A stretch of 64,000 bases of DNA from Diplolepis rosae (Eukaryota; Arthropoda; Insecta; Hymenoptera; Diplolepididae), in contig JAPYXD010000704.1 of NCBI GenBank assembly GCA_030998225.1, positions 3,782,001 through 3,846,000 of the forward strand, read 5' to 3'. The notes below the pieces were generated by a model that worked only from the letters and a program-made list of their open reading frames with translations, was not told the DNA's origin and did no database searches. Made by a program: the position numbers and the translations under genes. Positions 21,806 through 33,503 of the stretch are shown here, piece by piece; within the stretch, counting starts at the first letter, position 1; every line of letters begins with the position of its first letter.

Positions 21806-21980
21806 GAAATGATTGTTACTGCCTAGGTGTGTTGGGAGGGAGGGGGGGGGGTGATAACAATACACAGCCTGAAGTCTACAAAAAATATTTATCCGGGCAC
21901 AGAGTTCAATCTAAGAAAAATCGTCTTAACCTTTAAGTCACCTTGAAACTTGACCTGAAGGAAATGATGGTCAAGTTGAT
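21806..21980. repeat. 170-bp inverted repeat, right copy
   Basis: Inverted partner of 17001-17172. A G-run interrupts the match at 21838-21850. It begins GAAATGATTGTTACTGCC, the same terminal bases used by the foldback at 17159-17722. Confidence 0.8.
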
Positions 21981-22604
21981 TTCATCGACTTTTGTGAAGC
22001 ATCTTGAACGTTTGTTTACCCCGAAAAACCAAGACAATTCAGAAAATGAGCATGTGGTCGTTTCTCAGAAATTTTACCTTAATTTTTTACCTTTCCAAGG
22101 TCACAAAATCCATTTTTGCACAGGTCATTTTTGACGTGAAATTTCCCGCTATTTTCAAATCCGCAGTCAAAAATAAGGATTCTAATTTAAGAAAATGGTC
22201 TTACCTCCATTTGACCTTGAAAATTGACCTCAAGGTCAAAATTAATGGTACAGTCAAATGTCTCCCTCGGTCCTGGTCAACCTTTGTTCGAAACATTTGT
22301 TCGTAGATAAAGTATTTTAGAAGATGTTTAGGATTATAGATTAAAATGGCTTACCGTGTAGACGGCGCTTGTAACAAAAGGGTTAATCGTTCTCAATCTG
22401 GTCAATCGAATCTAATCGATTATTCCAAGAAGTTTTCTCTAAATTATCGATTTGAATGAAATGAAAACGATAGAATGAAAATTCCAATCGTTTCCAAATG
22501 TGTTTCCAAATGTGTTTCTTTATTGGTTCTACCCTATTAAGCTTAATTTAACACCTAAAGGTCTCCAATCATTCTCAATCGTGTATTTGAATTTTGGGCC
22601 CTTC
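21981..22604. other. No recognisable gene
   Basis: Contains scattered AAGGTCA and TTGACCT words, as in the neighbouring inverted repeat. No supported gene. Confidence 0.45.
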
Positions 22605-22606
22605 TA

Positions 22607-23910
22607 AAGGGTTTTCCAATAGGGAAATAACAATTTTATCTATGAATAAAACACAGAAATATTTGAGATATTGAGTTCAAATTTATTGTGGGTGTAGTGC
22701 AAGCATTACATTTTATGAATGAAATTCGATATCGGTCATATGACTACCACGAGCCCGTTTACAGCGGTCTATTCTTTGGGCCCAATTTTCCACCACTCTG
22801 GCACACATTTCGACCGGAACGTTGGCAATTTCGCGTTGGATGTTGTCTTTGAGGTCGTCTAAAGTTGCTGGCTTGTTGGCATAGACCAGTGACTTCATAT
22901 GGCCCCATAAAAAGAAATCCAATGGCGTTAGATCGCATGAACGAGGCGGCCATTCGACCGGACCATTTCTCGAGATAACACGTTCACCGAATTTGCCTTT
23001 CAATAAATCGATTGTGACGCGTGCTGTGTAGCTAGTCGCGCTGTTTTGTTGAAACCACATATCGTCGATGTCAAGTTCATCCAATTCTGGCCACAAATAA
23101 TCTTCCAACATAGCACGATAGCGCTCTCCATTGACGGTAACATGACGGTCGTTTTTATCCACGAAAAAATACGGCCCAATCACACCTCCGGCATGAAAAC
23201 CGCACCAAACAGTCACTTTTTGCGGATGCAACGGCGTCTCAAGAAGCACATTTGGGTTTGTTGCTGACCAATAACGTATATTTTGCTTATTAACAAAGCC
23301 ATTCAGCCAGAAATGAGCTTCATCACTGAAGATGATTTTTCGATGAAATTCTTCATTTTCTTCAAGCTTTGCCAGAGCCTAATTGGAGAAGTTTCGGCGT
23401 TTCAAATGATCAAGTGGCTTTAGTTCTTGAGTCAATTTAATCTTGAAAGCATGTAGGCCAAGATCTTTTCGCATAATACGCCACAGTGTCGTTTGAGCGT
23501 TGCCCAATTCTTGAGAACAATGTGGAATCGACTGATTTGACTCATTTTGAATCGATGCACTTACGGCTGCGATTATTTCTTCACTTCGAGCAATACGACG
23601 TCTTTTTGGCACCGGAACGTCCAATAACGTAAATTTGGTCTCGGATTTATTCACTACAGTACGCACAGCCTGTCGGGTGCGACGATTATTACGGCCGAAA
23701 ATTGGAGTAAACATTCTTAAAGTTGCGACCACCGACTCAGAATTTCGGTAGTAATTTTTAATAATTTTCAAACGTTGCTGGTTCGTGAACTTTACCATAA
23801 TGAAAATGTTGACTTTAACTAACGTTTTGACATTGACAGTTTATTAAAAAAGTTTAAGGGTGCGATTATATAAAGATACGAAATTGTTATGTCCCTATTC
23901 GAAAACCCTT
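22607..23910 (-). mobile_element. DD41D mariner-type element, near full length
   Basis: The inverted termini AAGGGTTTTCCAATAGGG and AAGGGTTTTCGAATAGGG continue through ATAACAATTT and are flanked by TA (22605-22606, 23911-23912). It is 1304 bp with one transposase on the minus strand. The termini are close to those of the deleted element at 1855-2611 (AAGGGTTTCCCAATAGGGG). Confidence 0.92.
22713..23798 (-). pseudogene. DD41D transposase with one stop codon and a mutated catalytic Asp
   Basis: A single frame of 361 codons from ATG at 23798, broken only by TAG at 23379-23381 (codon 140). The N-terminal helix-turn-helix region (residues 1-130) is followed by IIFSDEAHFWLNG with the first Asp. MWFQQNSATSYTA has Asn where the family has Asp (QQDGAT). 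WPPRSCDLTPLDFFLWG carries the third Asp. Counting from that Asn to the Asp of LDFFLWG gives 41 intervening residues, hence DD41D. With one nonsense and one active-site change this copy is dead but young. The deleted relative at 1967-2497 shares its N-terminal half. Confidence 0.9.
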
Positions 23911-23912
23911 TA

Positions 23913-24657
23913 CAAATAGTCGATTGGAATAAATTAAAAACGACGATACAAAAATTCCAATTGATTTTAAGTATCTCTTTTAATTGTGTCTACGCGCGAT
24001 GAAGCTTTCTACATCTTTTGATCGGGTATTTGATTTTTATTACTATCTGAGGTTAAGTTCTCAATTTGATGAGAGCACTTTGATCCCACGAAATAGATTT
24101 GCAAATACTTATTTACTTCCATTGAAGAACGAACATTTTTAACAATAGGTATTTCTTTAAAGTAAATTTAGGTTTTACAATCCTTTCAGACAAACACACT
24201 ATTAAATCTTATATTCGGTGCATCGAGTAAACATTTTATTCTTTAAAACTTTACGCTTTTCCTCAAATTATTGAAAAATCGATTTCTAACCTCAAAATTC
24301 CCTTCTAGAAATATTTGATTGCACACGATTTTAAACTATTCAGAGTGATCAAAAATATAATATAATAATATTATATAAGAATAATTTAAAGTTGAATCGT
24401 TTTGAATTTATGCCAATCAGGAACATAATTTAATCTATCGCCTTGAGCTTGGGCCTTTTGAACGAAGAATTTCAATTTCGTTCGTACTATTACAGTGAAA
24501 AATGTCCACTTTAATATAACAAAAGTTATAAATACTTTAGGCAAGTTTAGAACTTCAGTCCCGGCAGTATTTTTAACTATTTTATTTTATTGCAGCATGG
24601 ATAAAAATTTAAGATGAGCCTATTTGATATTGTGATTGTTGAACGTAACAAGCATTA
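23913..24657. other. No recognisable gene
   Basis: AT-rich spacer. No frame or repeat that I can support. Confidence 0.5.
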
Positions 24658-24661
24658 TTAA

Positions 24662-25007
24662 GGCCATGGATTATCCAGTAAAGCTGACTAAATCAATAAA
24701 ATAAGTTTCCCCCAAAATTTTTCCACAATAATAAATTTCTGTGAGCTAAAACTTTGGGACATAATAAACGACATATTAGCGGATGTCTGTAGACATTAAT
24801 GAGTTTTTAACAATTAAAACAATGGTAGTGTCGGCAAAACAGGAATTATTTTTTTTATTGTTTACAGCTAATTGAAGTCTACAGCCATTCGTTAATATGT
24901 CCTTTATTATGTCCCAAAGTTTCAGTTAAAAAAATGTATTATTGTGGAAAATCTTGGAGGGAACTTATTTTATTGATTTAGTCAGCTGTATTATTTGATC
25001 CATGGCC
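24662..25007. repeat. TTAA-flanked foldback (GGCCATGGAT, AGCTGACTAAATC arms)
   Basis: TTAA at 24658-24661 and TTGA, one change away, at 25008-25011. The arms pair GGCCATGGAT, AGCTGACTAAATCAATAAAA, TTTGGGACATAATAAA and TGTAGAC with their inverted copies. The first bases are the same as in the GGCCATGGACC family at 630, 5400 and 63278. Confidence 0.75.
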
Positions 25008-25011
25008 TTGA

Positions 25012-27709
25012 TGAAATCAAAATAAAAGATCAGATAAGTTTTTCCTTGGGATGTCTGACAAAACACAACTTGTTCTACTTGAAATAGTCTGCCGGCAAAC
25101 TTAATTAAAAAATCATAACGATTATGAATGCAAAATTGAATCTTAAAGAATATAAAAAAGAACATCGATATAAGTTTTAATTGGATTCTCAATTACCGAT
25201 AATGGCCAATTATTAGACCAATTACAGGCACATAAAATGCTCCAAGGAATTTGCAATGATCGTACCGCATCGAACCCCAGAGGGCAAAACAATAAAAGAA
25301 ATTTAAATTTATATTGGAATCGAAAAATCGTTTTAGTGTTGTAATCCTATCAAAGTACCTATAATTTCTTAGCGAGAAGCTCGCATGATCGATTCTCACA
25401 TTCGTTTTTCTCCTTTCTAAATTTTGAATTAGTGAAAATTTCTTGACTCCCTAATTAGTGAGAATATTTACTAACTTTTAGTAACATTTAACTAATTAAT
25501 GAGTTAACTAATTAATTTATTAGTAAATTTCACTTCAAATTACTTAATACTGACTAATTGAAATTTAGAGAGTTCATTACTCTCTTATTATGAGGAGATG
25601 TTTATGCCAAAATCTCGATCTCGATCACAGTATATACTTGTACTATTTATAATTAGATTCCACGAACTTTTGATGAAAACTCTGCAAATTGGTTTCCGAT
25701 TTTCCTCAGAACTTTTCTAGAATCTTTCGAAAATCACAAATTCTATACTTGCCTTGCGTTTGTCTGATAGCTTTTCATCAATGTTCGATGTAATTTGAAA
25801 TATAGTTGGGCTTGAATCTCGAATTCAAAAGCTTCCAGTGCTTCATGCATTTTCTATTTTCGATCTTTTGAATCCAAATGTACAGGCCTTTTCAAAAAAT
25901 TTAATTATCAGTTCGAAGGTGACGAAAATTATTCAATAATTATTTGCCATTTGAGTTGGTTTTAGTAAATTTCTATTTATTTCTCTCCTTTGTTATTATA
26001 TATCCATCTGAAATTTAATTAATCTTCTTAAAAAATATATCAAAACTAATCAACATTATTAATTAAATACGCGTAACTATTAAAATTCAAATAAAATTCG
26101 TATTTTCCAGAGTCAATCTATCTTCAATTTGATACGTGTACGTTACTGCAAAAACCTTCCATCACGTGTAATAGAAGTTTAAAACGAAAATTCCTAGCAA
26201 CTCAGAAACATATTGATTGCAAGACAATTTTCCTTCGAATGAAATAAAAATCTCATCCAATGAAAATGAAAAGCAATAATGAGATACATTTTTATGATAG
26301 ACAAAAAAATTACTATAATACAATTAATGATTGGAGGAACAAAATATTTTTTACAAATAAAATTTTTAAATATTCCAAACAAATATTATTTAAACACAAA
26401 AATTTGGGAAATTCGCCAAACTATTTTTAATATTTTTTTCAGAATTATTTAATAAAGAAATATACTATCACATTTTAGCGATAAGTATTGAGTCTTAGTT
26501 TTAAATACTGAGTCTGTTTTAAATACGAGTACATATTTTACTTTCGATTAAAATTTGGAGTTTTAAAAATATTAAAAACATTTTAAAAATTGATCTTCTA
26601 TTTAGACGAAGGAACTGCAATACATCCAGAGAAGTAATTATAAACGAAACTGAGATTTATTGCAGAAACGTTGTTTCCAACACAGCCCAGAATTATTATA
26701 GTTCAACTACGTCTGCAACATTTTCAATTCTGCCTCATGATATATCTATGCATCAAAGTTTGATTGCATCGTTCAACTAGATTTTGATTGTTTTCAGAAG
26801 GTGCACTTTTTTGTACGTATTAAATAAACAAATATTAAAAGAAATACAATTTTATAAAAATTGAATAAAATATCATCTACTTTAAATAAGATAATATTCG
26901 TTAATAAATCGACAGCTTAAGTTGGCGATTTAAAGTATCAACATTATGGAACCGATATAATTGAATTTACTTTAATTTTCGCATTTTAAAGTTTCAATTA
27001 TTATTGATATTACTCGTATTCTGATATGGATAGAAATTATAGTTGATAACTTGACTGGATTAACTAGAATGCAAAAATCAAGAGTTTCTGCAGAATTTAT
27101 AGAAAAATTCTAGAATAAAATAAATATAAGAAATATTGATTGATAAAAACAAATTGCACAATAATCTATGTAAATTGTTGGGACATTAGAAAATGTTTAA
27201 GAATCTCCTGGATTGTAAAAACTCACCATAAAACATTGTGGAATATTCCATCAGAATTTTGAAAATGTAACGGGATCACGTTCTATACTGGCTTAGTTCA
27301 AAAACTTATGTGAAAATATAAAAAAATGCAAAATTCCTTTCGGATAATTCTGGTTCTTACTACTTGAATCTTCCAAAATGTAGGAGATATTCTAGATCGA
27401 TCTAGTAAATTACTTCCAAACGTTATATATTCCTGAACCCATTCACAATTTTTTTATCTCACGTATTAAGGTATTCTGGAATGTTTTAAAAGCTTCCAAG
27501 CACTTTCGAAAAATTTAATTTACATTTTCAATCGGCTTAAAAAGTTTTGAAGGGGTGTATAGAGTCTTCAGTCATAAATTAAATACAGATGTATGGGAAT
27601 TCAATTTTTACGTGTCTGGGAACGTATCCGCACTGTCTGATTCATAAAACAATCTCGTGCATCTTTTTATAAATGTCCGTGAAGGCCTCATAGACCCTAT
27701 TGATTCAGC
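25012..27709. other. 2.7 kb without a recognisable gene
   Basis: AT-rich. Frames on the minus strand (24965-25399, 26194-26382) have no domain. A weak set of TTAGTRA / ACTAATTA inverted words lies near 25440-25570. A stop-free reading around 26600-26780 contains two Cys but no splice pair or family pattern. Confidence 0.5.
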
Positions 27710-27711
27710 TA

Positions 27712-27830
27712 CACGGAGAAAAATAGTTGGCGTAATTTTACTCGACTCTGTCGGTTAATCTTGGGACATAAGGACATTTCAACATCTTTTAAATCCTAGT
27801 CGAGTAAAATGAATTTGATAAATACCTAAT
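27712..27830. repeat. CACGGAGAAA-type element, one end only
   Basis: CACGGAGAAAAATAGTTGGC follows TA at 27710-27711 and resembles the left end at 55677 (CACGGAGAAAAATGGTTTGA). A TTTTACTCGACT / AGTCGAGTAAAA hairpin lies inside. No matching right end was found, so the element is truncated or decayed. Confidence 0.5.
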
Positions 27831-28106
27831 TCACCCAACGTGAATAATAGTAAGCGTTACATAGGGAATAGTGAGGAGTTAAGTAAAAAGTGGTCGATGA
27901 CAAGGAATCAATACGTGTCAGTGGGTCAGCGTGAAATGTTTATCACCGACCCTCGAGGAGCATTAAACGATAGTTGAGTAAAGTAAGCATCGTGCGTATT
28001 ACCTCAACCGGCAGTATAGTATGGTTCTCTTAAATAAATAAAAATTCTTACTTCGAGCCTACCATTAGTCATCCGATACATATGTAAACATACATAAACA
28101 GCATAC

Positions 28107-28285
28107 AATAGTATATTATGTGCCTAGGCGCATAATGAGGGTTGTTACGCAACGAGCGACAATGCTCGCAGGAGATCGAAGCCGAGAAAAAGCCGAGATG
28201 AAGCCGAGGCGCGATCAGTCCTGCGAGCATTTTAAGCGAGTCTCGTAATTACCCGCATCGTGTGCATTGGCACATATTCTATTTT
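28107..28285. repeat. Foldback element with TAGTATATTA end, second copy
   Basis: AATAGTATATTATGTGCC and GGCACATATTCTATTTT are inverted ends. The inner AACGAGCGACAATGCTCGCA and TGCGAGCATT arms and a three-unit 11-bp array (28177-28209) reproduce the layout at 16761-16994. Confidence 0.7.
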
Positions 28286-29871
28286 ATGTGATTTCGGTGC
28301 ATATACGAGTTTTTATGCGTACACTCGAATCTAATCTAGTATTCATCATGATTCTCGTCCATTGCACTTGATATTTCGCGACTAGTTCCGGCCATTTTGA
28401 TTTTCTCGATCTTGTGTATTAGTAGCGGATTGTAATAGACGCTGAAATTGTAAAAAAATTCATTGACGATTTCAATAATTCCGTACACCTTTCAATGAAT
28501 GCTTCTAAAAAAGTTGTCGAAATTCTTATTGACTAGTTATATCCAAAAGCCGATGACAATTAAAGAAAGTATCGACAGCTAAAATTTTCCGTGACTTTTT
28601 CCTATTTCTCGAACTCAAATGGACTTTGAAATAAGTGCATAATATCACAGGGAGACTACTTCGAAAGAGACGAAATAAATCTTCAAGAATAAATACACAC
28701 TTTCCGACCAAATTAAAATTCTCGTTACTTTTTTATTACACCACATATATACCATGAAAATGGCTATTTCCTATTCCTGAAACATTTACTTCTTCTTTTT
28801 CTTTTCATCATAGCTTTTCTCCTCCTTCCAGCCAAAAGCATACGGATCAACGACAGAAGTTACGGACGATGTCATACGTAGCCACTTTATAAAGCCGATC
28901 AAGCTTGAAATCATTTTATCTCGGACGGAAATTCTCCGTTATTCGTCAAGTGCAGAGGATTGTGTATTTGACGAAACAATCGTGAAAAGTTCTAAAACAG
29001 CTCTTAAATAAGAAAGAAAGAAAACTAAATATGACTGATTCTCCTCGAACAGGACATTTTTTACAAGAAATACTTCTATTTGTAAGAATTACTTGAATAT
29101 TTTTAATTTTTACATTTTCATCACGTTTTAGAAGGTATTAGATTTTTGTAAAATTTGACATCCTCATTTTTTAACAAATTTTCACATTTCATAACCCGAT
29201 GAATCCAGGATTAAAATGCGCTTCGATTTACTTTATGAAGCACCGAAAAGAAAGTACAAGTTCGTTGGCCAGATAAATTCGCCAAAAATTTTGAAAATCA
29301 AACTATTTTTAGAATTTTTTAGTTTGAGATGACTTTAAAAAAAATTGAGTACATATTATCTTAGTTTCATAAGGTAGTGCACAAAAAGTTACGAAAATTT
29401 TCTCTGGTATTTTTTAATCTGACATAAATTAACGGAGATACAAAATTTGAAGAACATTCAAAAATCGAATTTCATTTTCCAGTCCAACTATGAGGGATCT
29501 GAAAAAGTTGACCAAATTCCTGTAAATATTCATGTGAGATAACTTTTTTATTTTACAAAATATCTTCTTGAACATATAGAAAATACAATAGATGGCGATA
29601 AAAAACGTCTGTCAATTTCGTTTGACTGAAAATTTTGCAAGATTTTGGAAAATTTTCTTTGATAATATTTTTTATATTATTAAATAAAAATTCAATTTTA
29701 TTTGTCCTTTCTCACGAAAACGGGAATAAATTTACAATGAATTTAAGGCGTCTCAAAAAAAGTAAATCACATCTGTTATATTAATTTTCAAATTGTGTGT
29801 GAAGACTTTAAAATACTATTTTATATTCATGTTTTTAATTCATTTACTATCACTCATACCTATACAAGTAC
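28286..29871. other. No recognisable gene
   Basis: Partial matches to dispersed repeat X occur near 29105-29430 (CATTTTCATCACGTTTTAGA, AAGAAAGTACAAGTTCGTTG), indicating a diverged copy. No coding signal. Confidence 0.45.
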
Positions 29872-29875
29872 TTAA

Positions 29876-31546
29876 GGGGGTCTCCTCATCAGTGGCTCAT
29901 AAAAAAGGTGGTTTTTTAGGAATTCTCTTAAACATGAAAACAGCAAGAGAGACAAATGATCTTTTGCGTATCTTTGAACATATGTTTATTCAACAATAAA
30001 AAGTTTTTTGAATGTCAAAATAAATAAAAATGGCCGATTTATAAACAATCTCGCGCAGCAGCTCGCCGCGGACAACTCAAACCCCGAGAAAAATTCAGCC
30101 CGTAATTTTTACCTGAAGACTTTTCTGCACAGTATAGTCTATTATAGTGATTGAAAGTTGAAATTTGAATATTTTAGTCATTTTTTAATAAAGTACTCGA
30201 TTTTTCGGCCTTTTTTTTAGCAGTAAGTGCGTTAATAACATTGTAAAAAGAGATTTTTTAATACATTTTTACATTCTCATCATGGATGAGAAGGTATTGG
30301 TTTTATACGAAAAATGACTTTCGAAATTTTCATCAAATCTTTACGTTTTGAGACCCCTTGAGTCAGAAAAAAGGGTTTTTACGAAAGTGTCTGTCTGTCT
30401 GTCTGTAGTAGGTCAAGTGCATCATTACTTTCGATAGAATTATCAGTTTGAATTGAGTTTTGGCACACTTTATCGGAGACGAAAAAGTAAAGACAAGTTC
30501 GTTAGCAAAAGCACTACTTTTGTGTTTTTGAAAATAACTTTTTGAAAAAATCAAAAATTTCAATACTGGTTTTTGATAGTGCTCATAAATCTCTACAAAT
30601 TATCCTGATGACATTTTTTGATTAAATCAAAATTAGAAATATTACAGCATATTTAAATTCGAAAAAAGTCAATATCAAAATTCCATTTTCCAGTTAAATT
30701 ATACGAGATACGAAAAAACGTTATGATACAATATTATTTTCTACATAAAGACCTACAAATTTGAATTGTAACATTTTTTCATAAGATGCATATTTTTCTT
30801 TTTAATTTATAAAAAACTATTGAAAAACCAAAATTCAAGTTTTTAACAATAATATGTGAAATACGAAAAAAACGTAAGAATACAAAGTTGTTCGTTTCAA
30901 AAAGATCTACAAGTTTTTTAGACAAAATATATGAGATACATAAAAAACGTTTAGATGAAAAATTATTTGCCTAAATGAGGTCTACACATTCTTATCAAGA
31001 AATTTCTCAACAGGATGTATATTTTATGTTTTGATTTTTGATATTGAAAAAATTCGATATTTTTCACCAAAATAACCAAATAACCAAAATAACCAAAATA
31101 CGATTGTTTTTCCTTTTTTAGATATTTGGAAGAAAATAAATTATTTTAATCATGTAATTTATTAAACAGTTACTGCAATGTATACAGAAGCGCGAGGTCC
31201 AGAAAGAACGGAGCGCGAAGAGCGACGATCGAATCGCGCGCTCCGGGCAGATTTTTTTAACTCAGTCTGTGCACAATTAAATTATTTAAAAAACAGTGTT
31301 TTACTTGTATACATAGCTTTTATAGTTTTTTTGTAATCGTGCACGGAATTACAAAAAACATGGTTTTCATAAAATGGGCTTTAAAGTTTTTCGAAGGAAA
31401 AAAGTCAAATTAAAGGAAACTTATAGGCATGAGATGTTAATCAGCTATACCCAGTCCGTACAAGAATATTCTCAGATAATAATTCTAACGATTGAAGCAA
31501 CAACACAAAAATCGATTTTTTGATGCTGACTGATAAGGAGACCCCC
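29876..31546. mobile_element. TTAA-flanked element, GGGGGTCTCC termini, 1.67 kb
   Basis: Flanked by TTAA (29872-29875, 31547-31550). The termini GGGGGTCTCCTCATCAGT and GGGGGTCTCCTTATCAGT are inverted. The interior is filled with a plus-strand copy of dispersed repeat X (30268-31190) and an AAATAACC microsatellite near 31075. No transposase is visible. The TTAA target and G-rich start fit Kolobok or piggyBac relatives. Confidence 0.8.
30268..31190 (+). repeat. Dispersed repeat X, long copy
   Basis: Starts with the TTCTCATC / GATGAGAA hairpin, then TCAGAAAAAAGGGTTTTTAC, a CTGTCTGTCTGTCTG tract (30389-30407), and degenerate units of 130-170 bp built around GAGATACGAAAAAACG and AAATATACAT-like blocks. 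Inverted relatives lie at 41890-43475. Confidence 0.75.
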
Positions 31547-31610
31547 TTAATGTATACTATAGTTGATAAGGTCCTCGGGGCTGGCGTAGGAAGTGGGAGG
31601 GACGCTTATG

Positions 31611-32648
31611 CTAGGTGGGATGGTAGGGAGAGTGACGAGACTCACGAGTTTCGGTTAAACCAAGCGTGTTTATTAGTTCCTTCTCTGTACACTCCGTCCT
31701 TTCTATAGTGGTGGCCTTCTGTATGGGAGCGTAGTGGTTCGTGGCGCTGACCGGGGCCGGGCTGGGCTGCCGATGTACCGCGTGTTCGGGCCGCGTGGCC
31801 TTGTGGGCGGGCGGCACGGTCGTGTAGGCCGCCTCCTGGTGGAAGGGTCGTCTTGTGGTGGCGGGATCAGCGCTATCTTCAGCACTGTTGCCGTCCTGGT
31901 TCGCTCCCGTGCCGTCGTACTAAAACCTGGAGACTAGGGGCTGTCTAGGCCCTAACCCTGGGGACGCGTGGATCGGGGAGCACGTCAGCTCTAACTCCCA
32001 GATAGGGGACCCTAAAACTTCTTCCAGGGTGCGTTCCTCCTGCCCGTGGGCGGGCTCAGGCGTTCTTGGTGTCGGGGCGGCGTAGTGACCTTCCAATTGG
32101 TTGAAAAATGCGGAGAGCTCTGCGCTAGACAGCGGGGTGGTGTCAGGCGTCGGCGATGTGGCGGCTAGCACGAGTGGTGTTGAGGCGGCTGGGACGGTCG
32201 GCGGCTTGGTTGGTGCCGTAATGTCTACTCCGGGCCTGGTGGTGGCGAGTCTCGGCGTCGGATGGTATGCCCGGGGTAGATTGTCCACCGGGGTGGTCGT
32301 GACTATTTCGTCGTAGCCTGGGTGGCGGGGGTCGTACCCCGCGACCTCTCCTGTGTCGTGGAGGTGGCTCCTTCCGGGTGGCTCGGGATCCAGGGGCTTG
32401 GAGGCGATCTGGTCCGTGGATTCGAGGCCTTGGTCATCACCCCTCTTCTCCTCGGTGAACCCTTTCCGGGCTTTCCAAGCTTCTAAGCGCTTGGCGTTTC
32501 GTCGTGCCTTGGCCAGGCCGTGGCTCCGCTTCTGGCGTTGTTTTGCCGCCGCCAGCTGAGGAGAAAGAAATGGAAAGAGGCGCGTGAGTGCCTGACTGTC
32601 GTCTGAGGAGTCAGTGGCTCGAGTCGCGTAAGAGAGAGTGTGTGTCAC
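31611..32648 (-). pseudogene. GC-rich Pro/Thr-rich protein of unknown family, one amber codon
   Basis: ATG at 32648 opens 242 codons to TAG (31920-31922). The same frame continues past it for 103 more codons to a stop at 31611, so the full reading is 345 codons with a single amber. The N-terminal third is basic (AAAKQRQKRSHGLAKARRNA, then KRLEAWKARKGF); the rest is Pro/Thr/Ala-rich and likely disordered, with RTLEEVLGSPIWELEL near residue 220. Base composition is far richer in GC than the surroundings and codon third positions are mostly G or C, consistent with past selection as coding sequence. AATAAA-like ACTAATAAACACG follows near the end. Tandem repeats lie at its 5' side. It could be the ORF1 of a retroelement or a captured host gene; I do not recognise it. 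Confidence 0.5.
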
Positions 32649-32669
32649 TGAGCTTCAGTGACTGTGTAG
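32540..32669. repeat. ~108-bp tandem repeat, unit overlapping the ORF start
   Basis: Contains GTGTGTGTCACTGAG, CAGTGGCTCGAGT and AGGAGAAAGAAATGG blocks that recur at 32832-32944 and twice at 34423-34620. On the minus strand it encodes the first residues of the Pro/Thr-rich reading (MTHTLSYATRAT); the others encode similar THTPSYTTRTAG-like starts. Confidence 0.65.
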
Positions 32670-32831
32670 CAGTGATCCCAGAACGTGGGAGCGGGCGGCC
32701 CCCACCATAGACCCCACCAGCTCATGACTTCTTCCTCGCTCGACTGCCATAGGTTGGTTGAATGAGGAAGACACAATAAGCTCGAGGCATCTATGGTGGG
32801 GGCCTCCAGCTCCCACGTTCTGGGATCACTG
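32670..32831. mobile_element. hAT-type MITE with 8-bp target duplication
   Basis: The termini CAGTGATCCCAGAACGTGGG and its complement are flanked by the exact 8-bp duplication CTGTGTAG (32662-32669, 32832-32839). The inner arms GGCCCCCACCATAGA and TCTATGGTGGGGGCC also pair. 162 bp, non-coding. It splits the 108-bp tandem array. Confidence 0.92.
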
Positions 32832-32944
32832 CTGTGTAGAGTGTAAGTGGTGAGGAAGAAAAAAGAGAGACCGACTGTGTATCCAGTGGTTTGAGTTGTG
32901 TAAGGGGGGGAGTGTGTGTGTCACCGAGTTCCAGTGACAGTATA
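32832..32944. repeat. ~108-bp tandem repeat, second unit
   Basis: AGTGGTGAGGAAGAAAAAAG, GACCGACTGTGTATCC and GTTCCAGTGACAGTATAGG match the units at 34423-34620. The array is interrupted here by the P-like element (32947-34414). Confidence 0.75.
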
Positions 32945-33098
32945 GGAACCGTGCGAAGTCATGGTAGGGAGAATTAAATCGACGCCAGCGCACGCAGTGG
33001 ATAATTTAGGCGTTAAAGGAGGCTGTTTTATATTTCCGAGCAATCAAAATACATGTGCAAATCTGAATTTTGTTTGAATTTAAAAAATATAGCTGAAA

Positions 33099-33217
33099 TG
33101 AGCCACCGAAGTTGTTGTGTTGTGAATTGTAAAAATACAAGCAGCAAAAGTGAGTGTAAATTTTATAAATTTCCAACGTCTAAATGGAAAATAAATCAAA
33201 AGAATAAGTGGGTATAG
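33099..33217 (+). pseudogene. THAP zinc-finger start (P-like transposase remnant)
   Basis: ATG at 33099 reads MSHRSCC. With a shift of one base near 33120 it continues VVNCKNTSSKSECKFYKFP and ends NKWV before TAG. This is the beginning of a C2CH THAP domain: C-x3-C-x-N, then the F-Y-x-F-P block. The second C/H pair is absent because the reading stops after about 39 residues. THAP domains are the DNA-binding part of P and some Kolobok transposases. The rest of the protein is replaced by a foldback at 33504-34164. Confidence 0.55.
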
Positions 33218-33503
33218 TTGCAGTAAGAAGGCAAAAGTTATTATTTATACGGAACTCTTGGACATCTCGTACATGTTCTGATAGAACAAGATTTTTAGCT
33301 TTAATTTTCGTTTGTGTTTGAAATTCTATTGTATGTTTAATTGATTGAAAACTTGTTTTAATAATTATATCCATGATGAATTTGAATCTGAAAATAAACA
33401 ATTAATATTTATTCACTCAATAAGTGCCTAAAACTGTCATCATGAAATTACAATTTAATTCTTTATTATTTTTCTAGTCTGTTTTGATCTGTCATTAACT
33501 TAA

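Noticed and set aside
25440..25570. Foldback of ACTAATTA words
   Set aside because: Low complexity and no definable ends; similar words at 39720-39900 do not align over a useful length.
26590..26780. Stop-free reading with two Cys (RNCNTSREV, EIYCRNVV)
   Set aside because: No splice pair in frame, no initiator and no family pattern.
30385..30410. CTGTCTGTCTGTCTG as an independent microsatellite
   Set aside because: It is a fixed part of dispersed repeat X, present inverted in the other copies.
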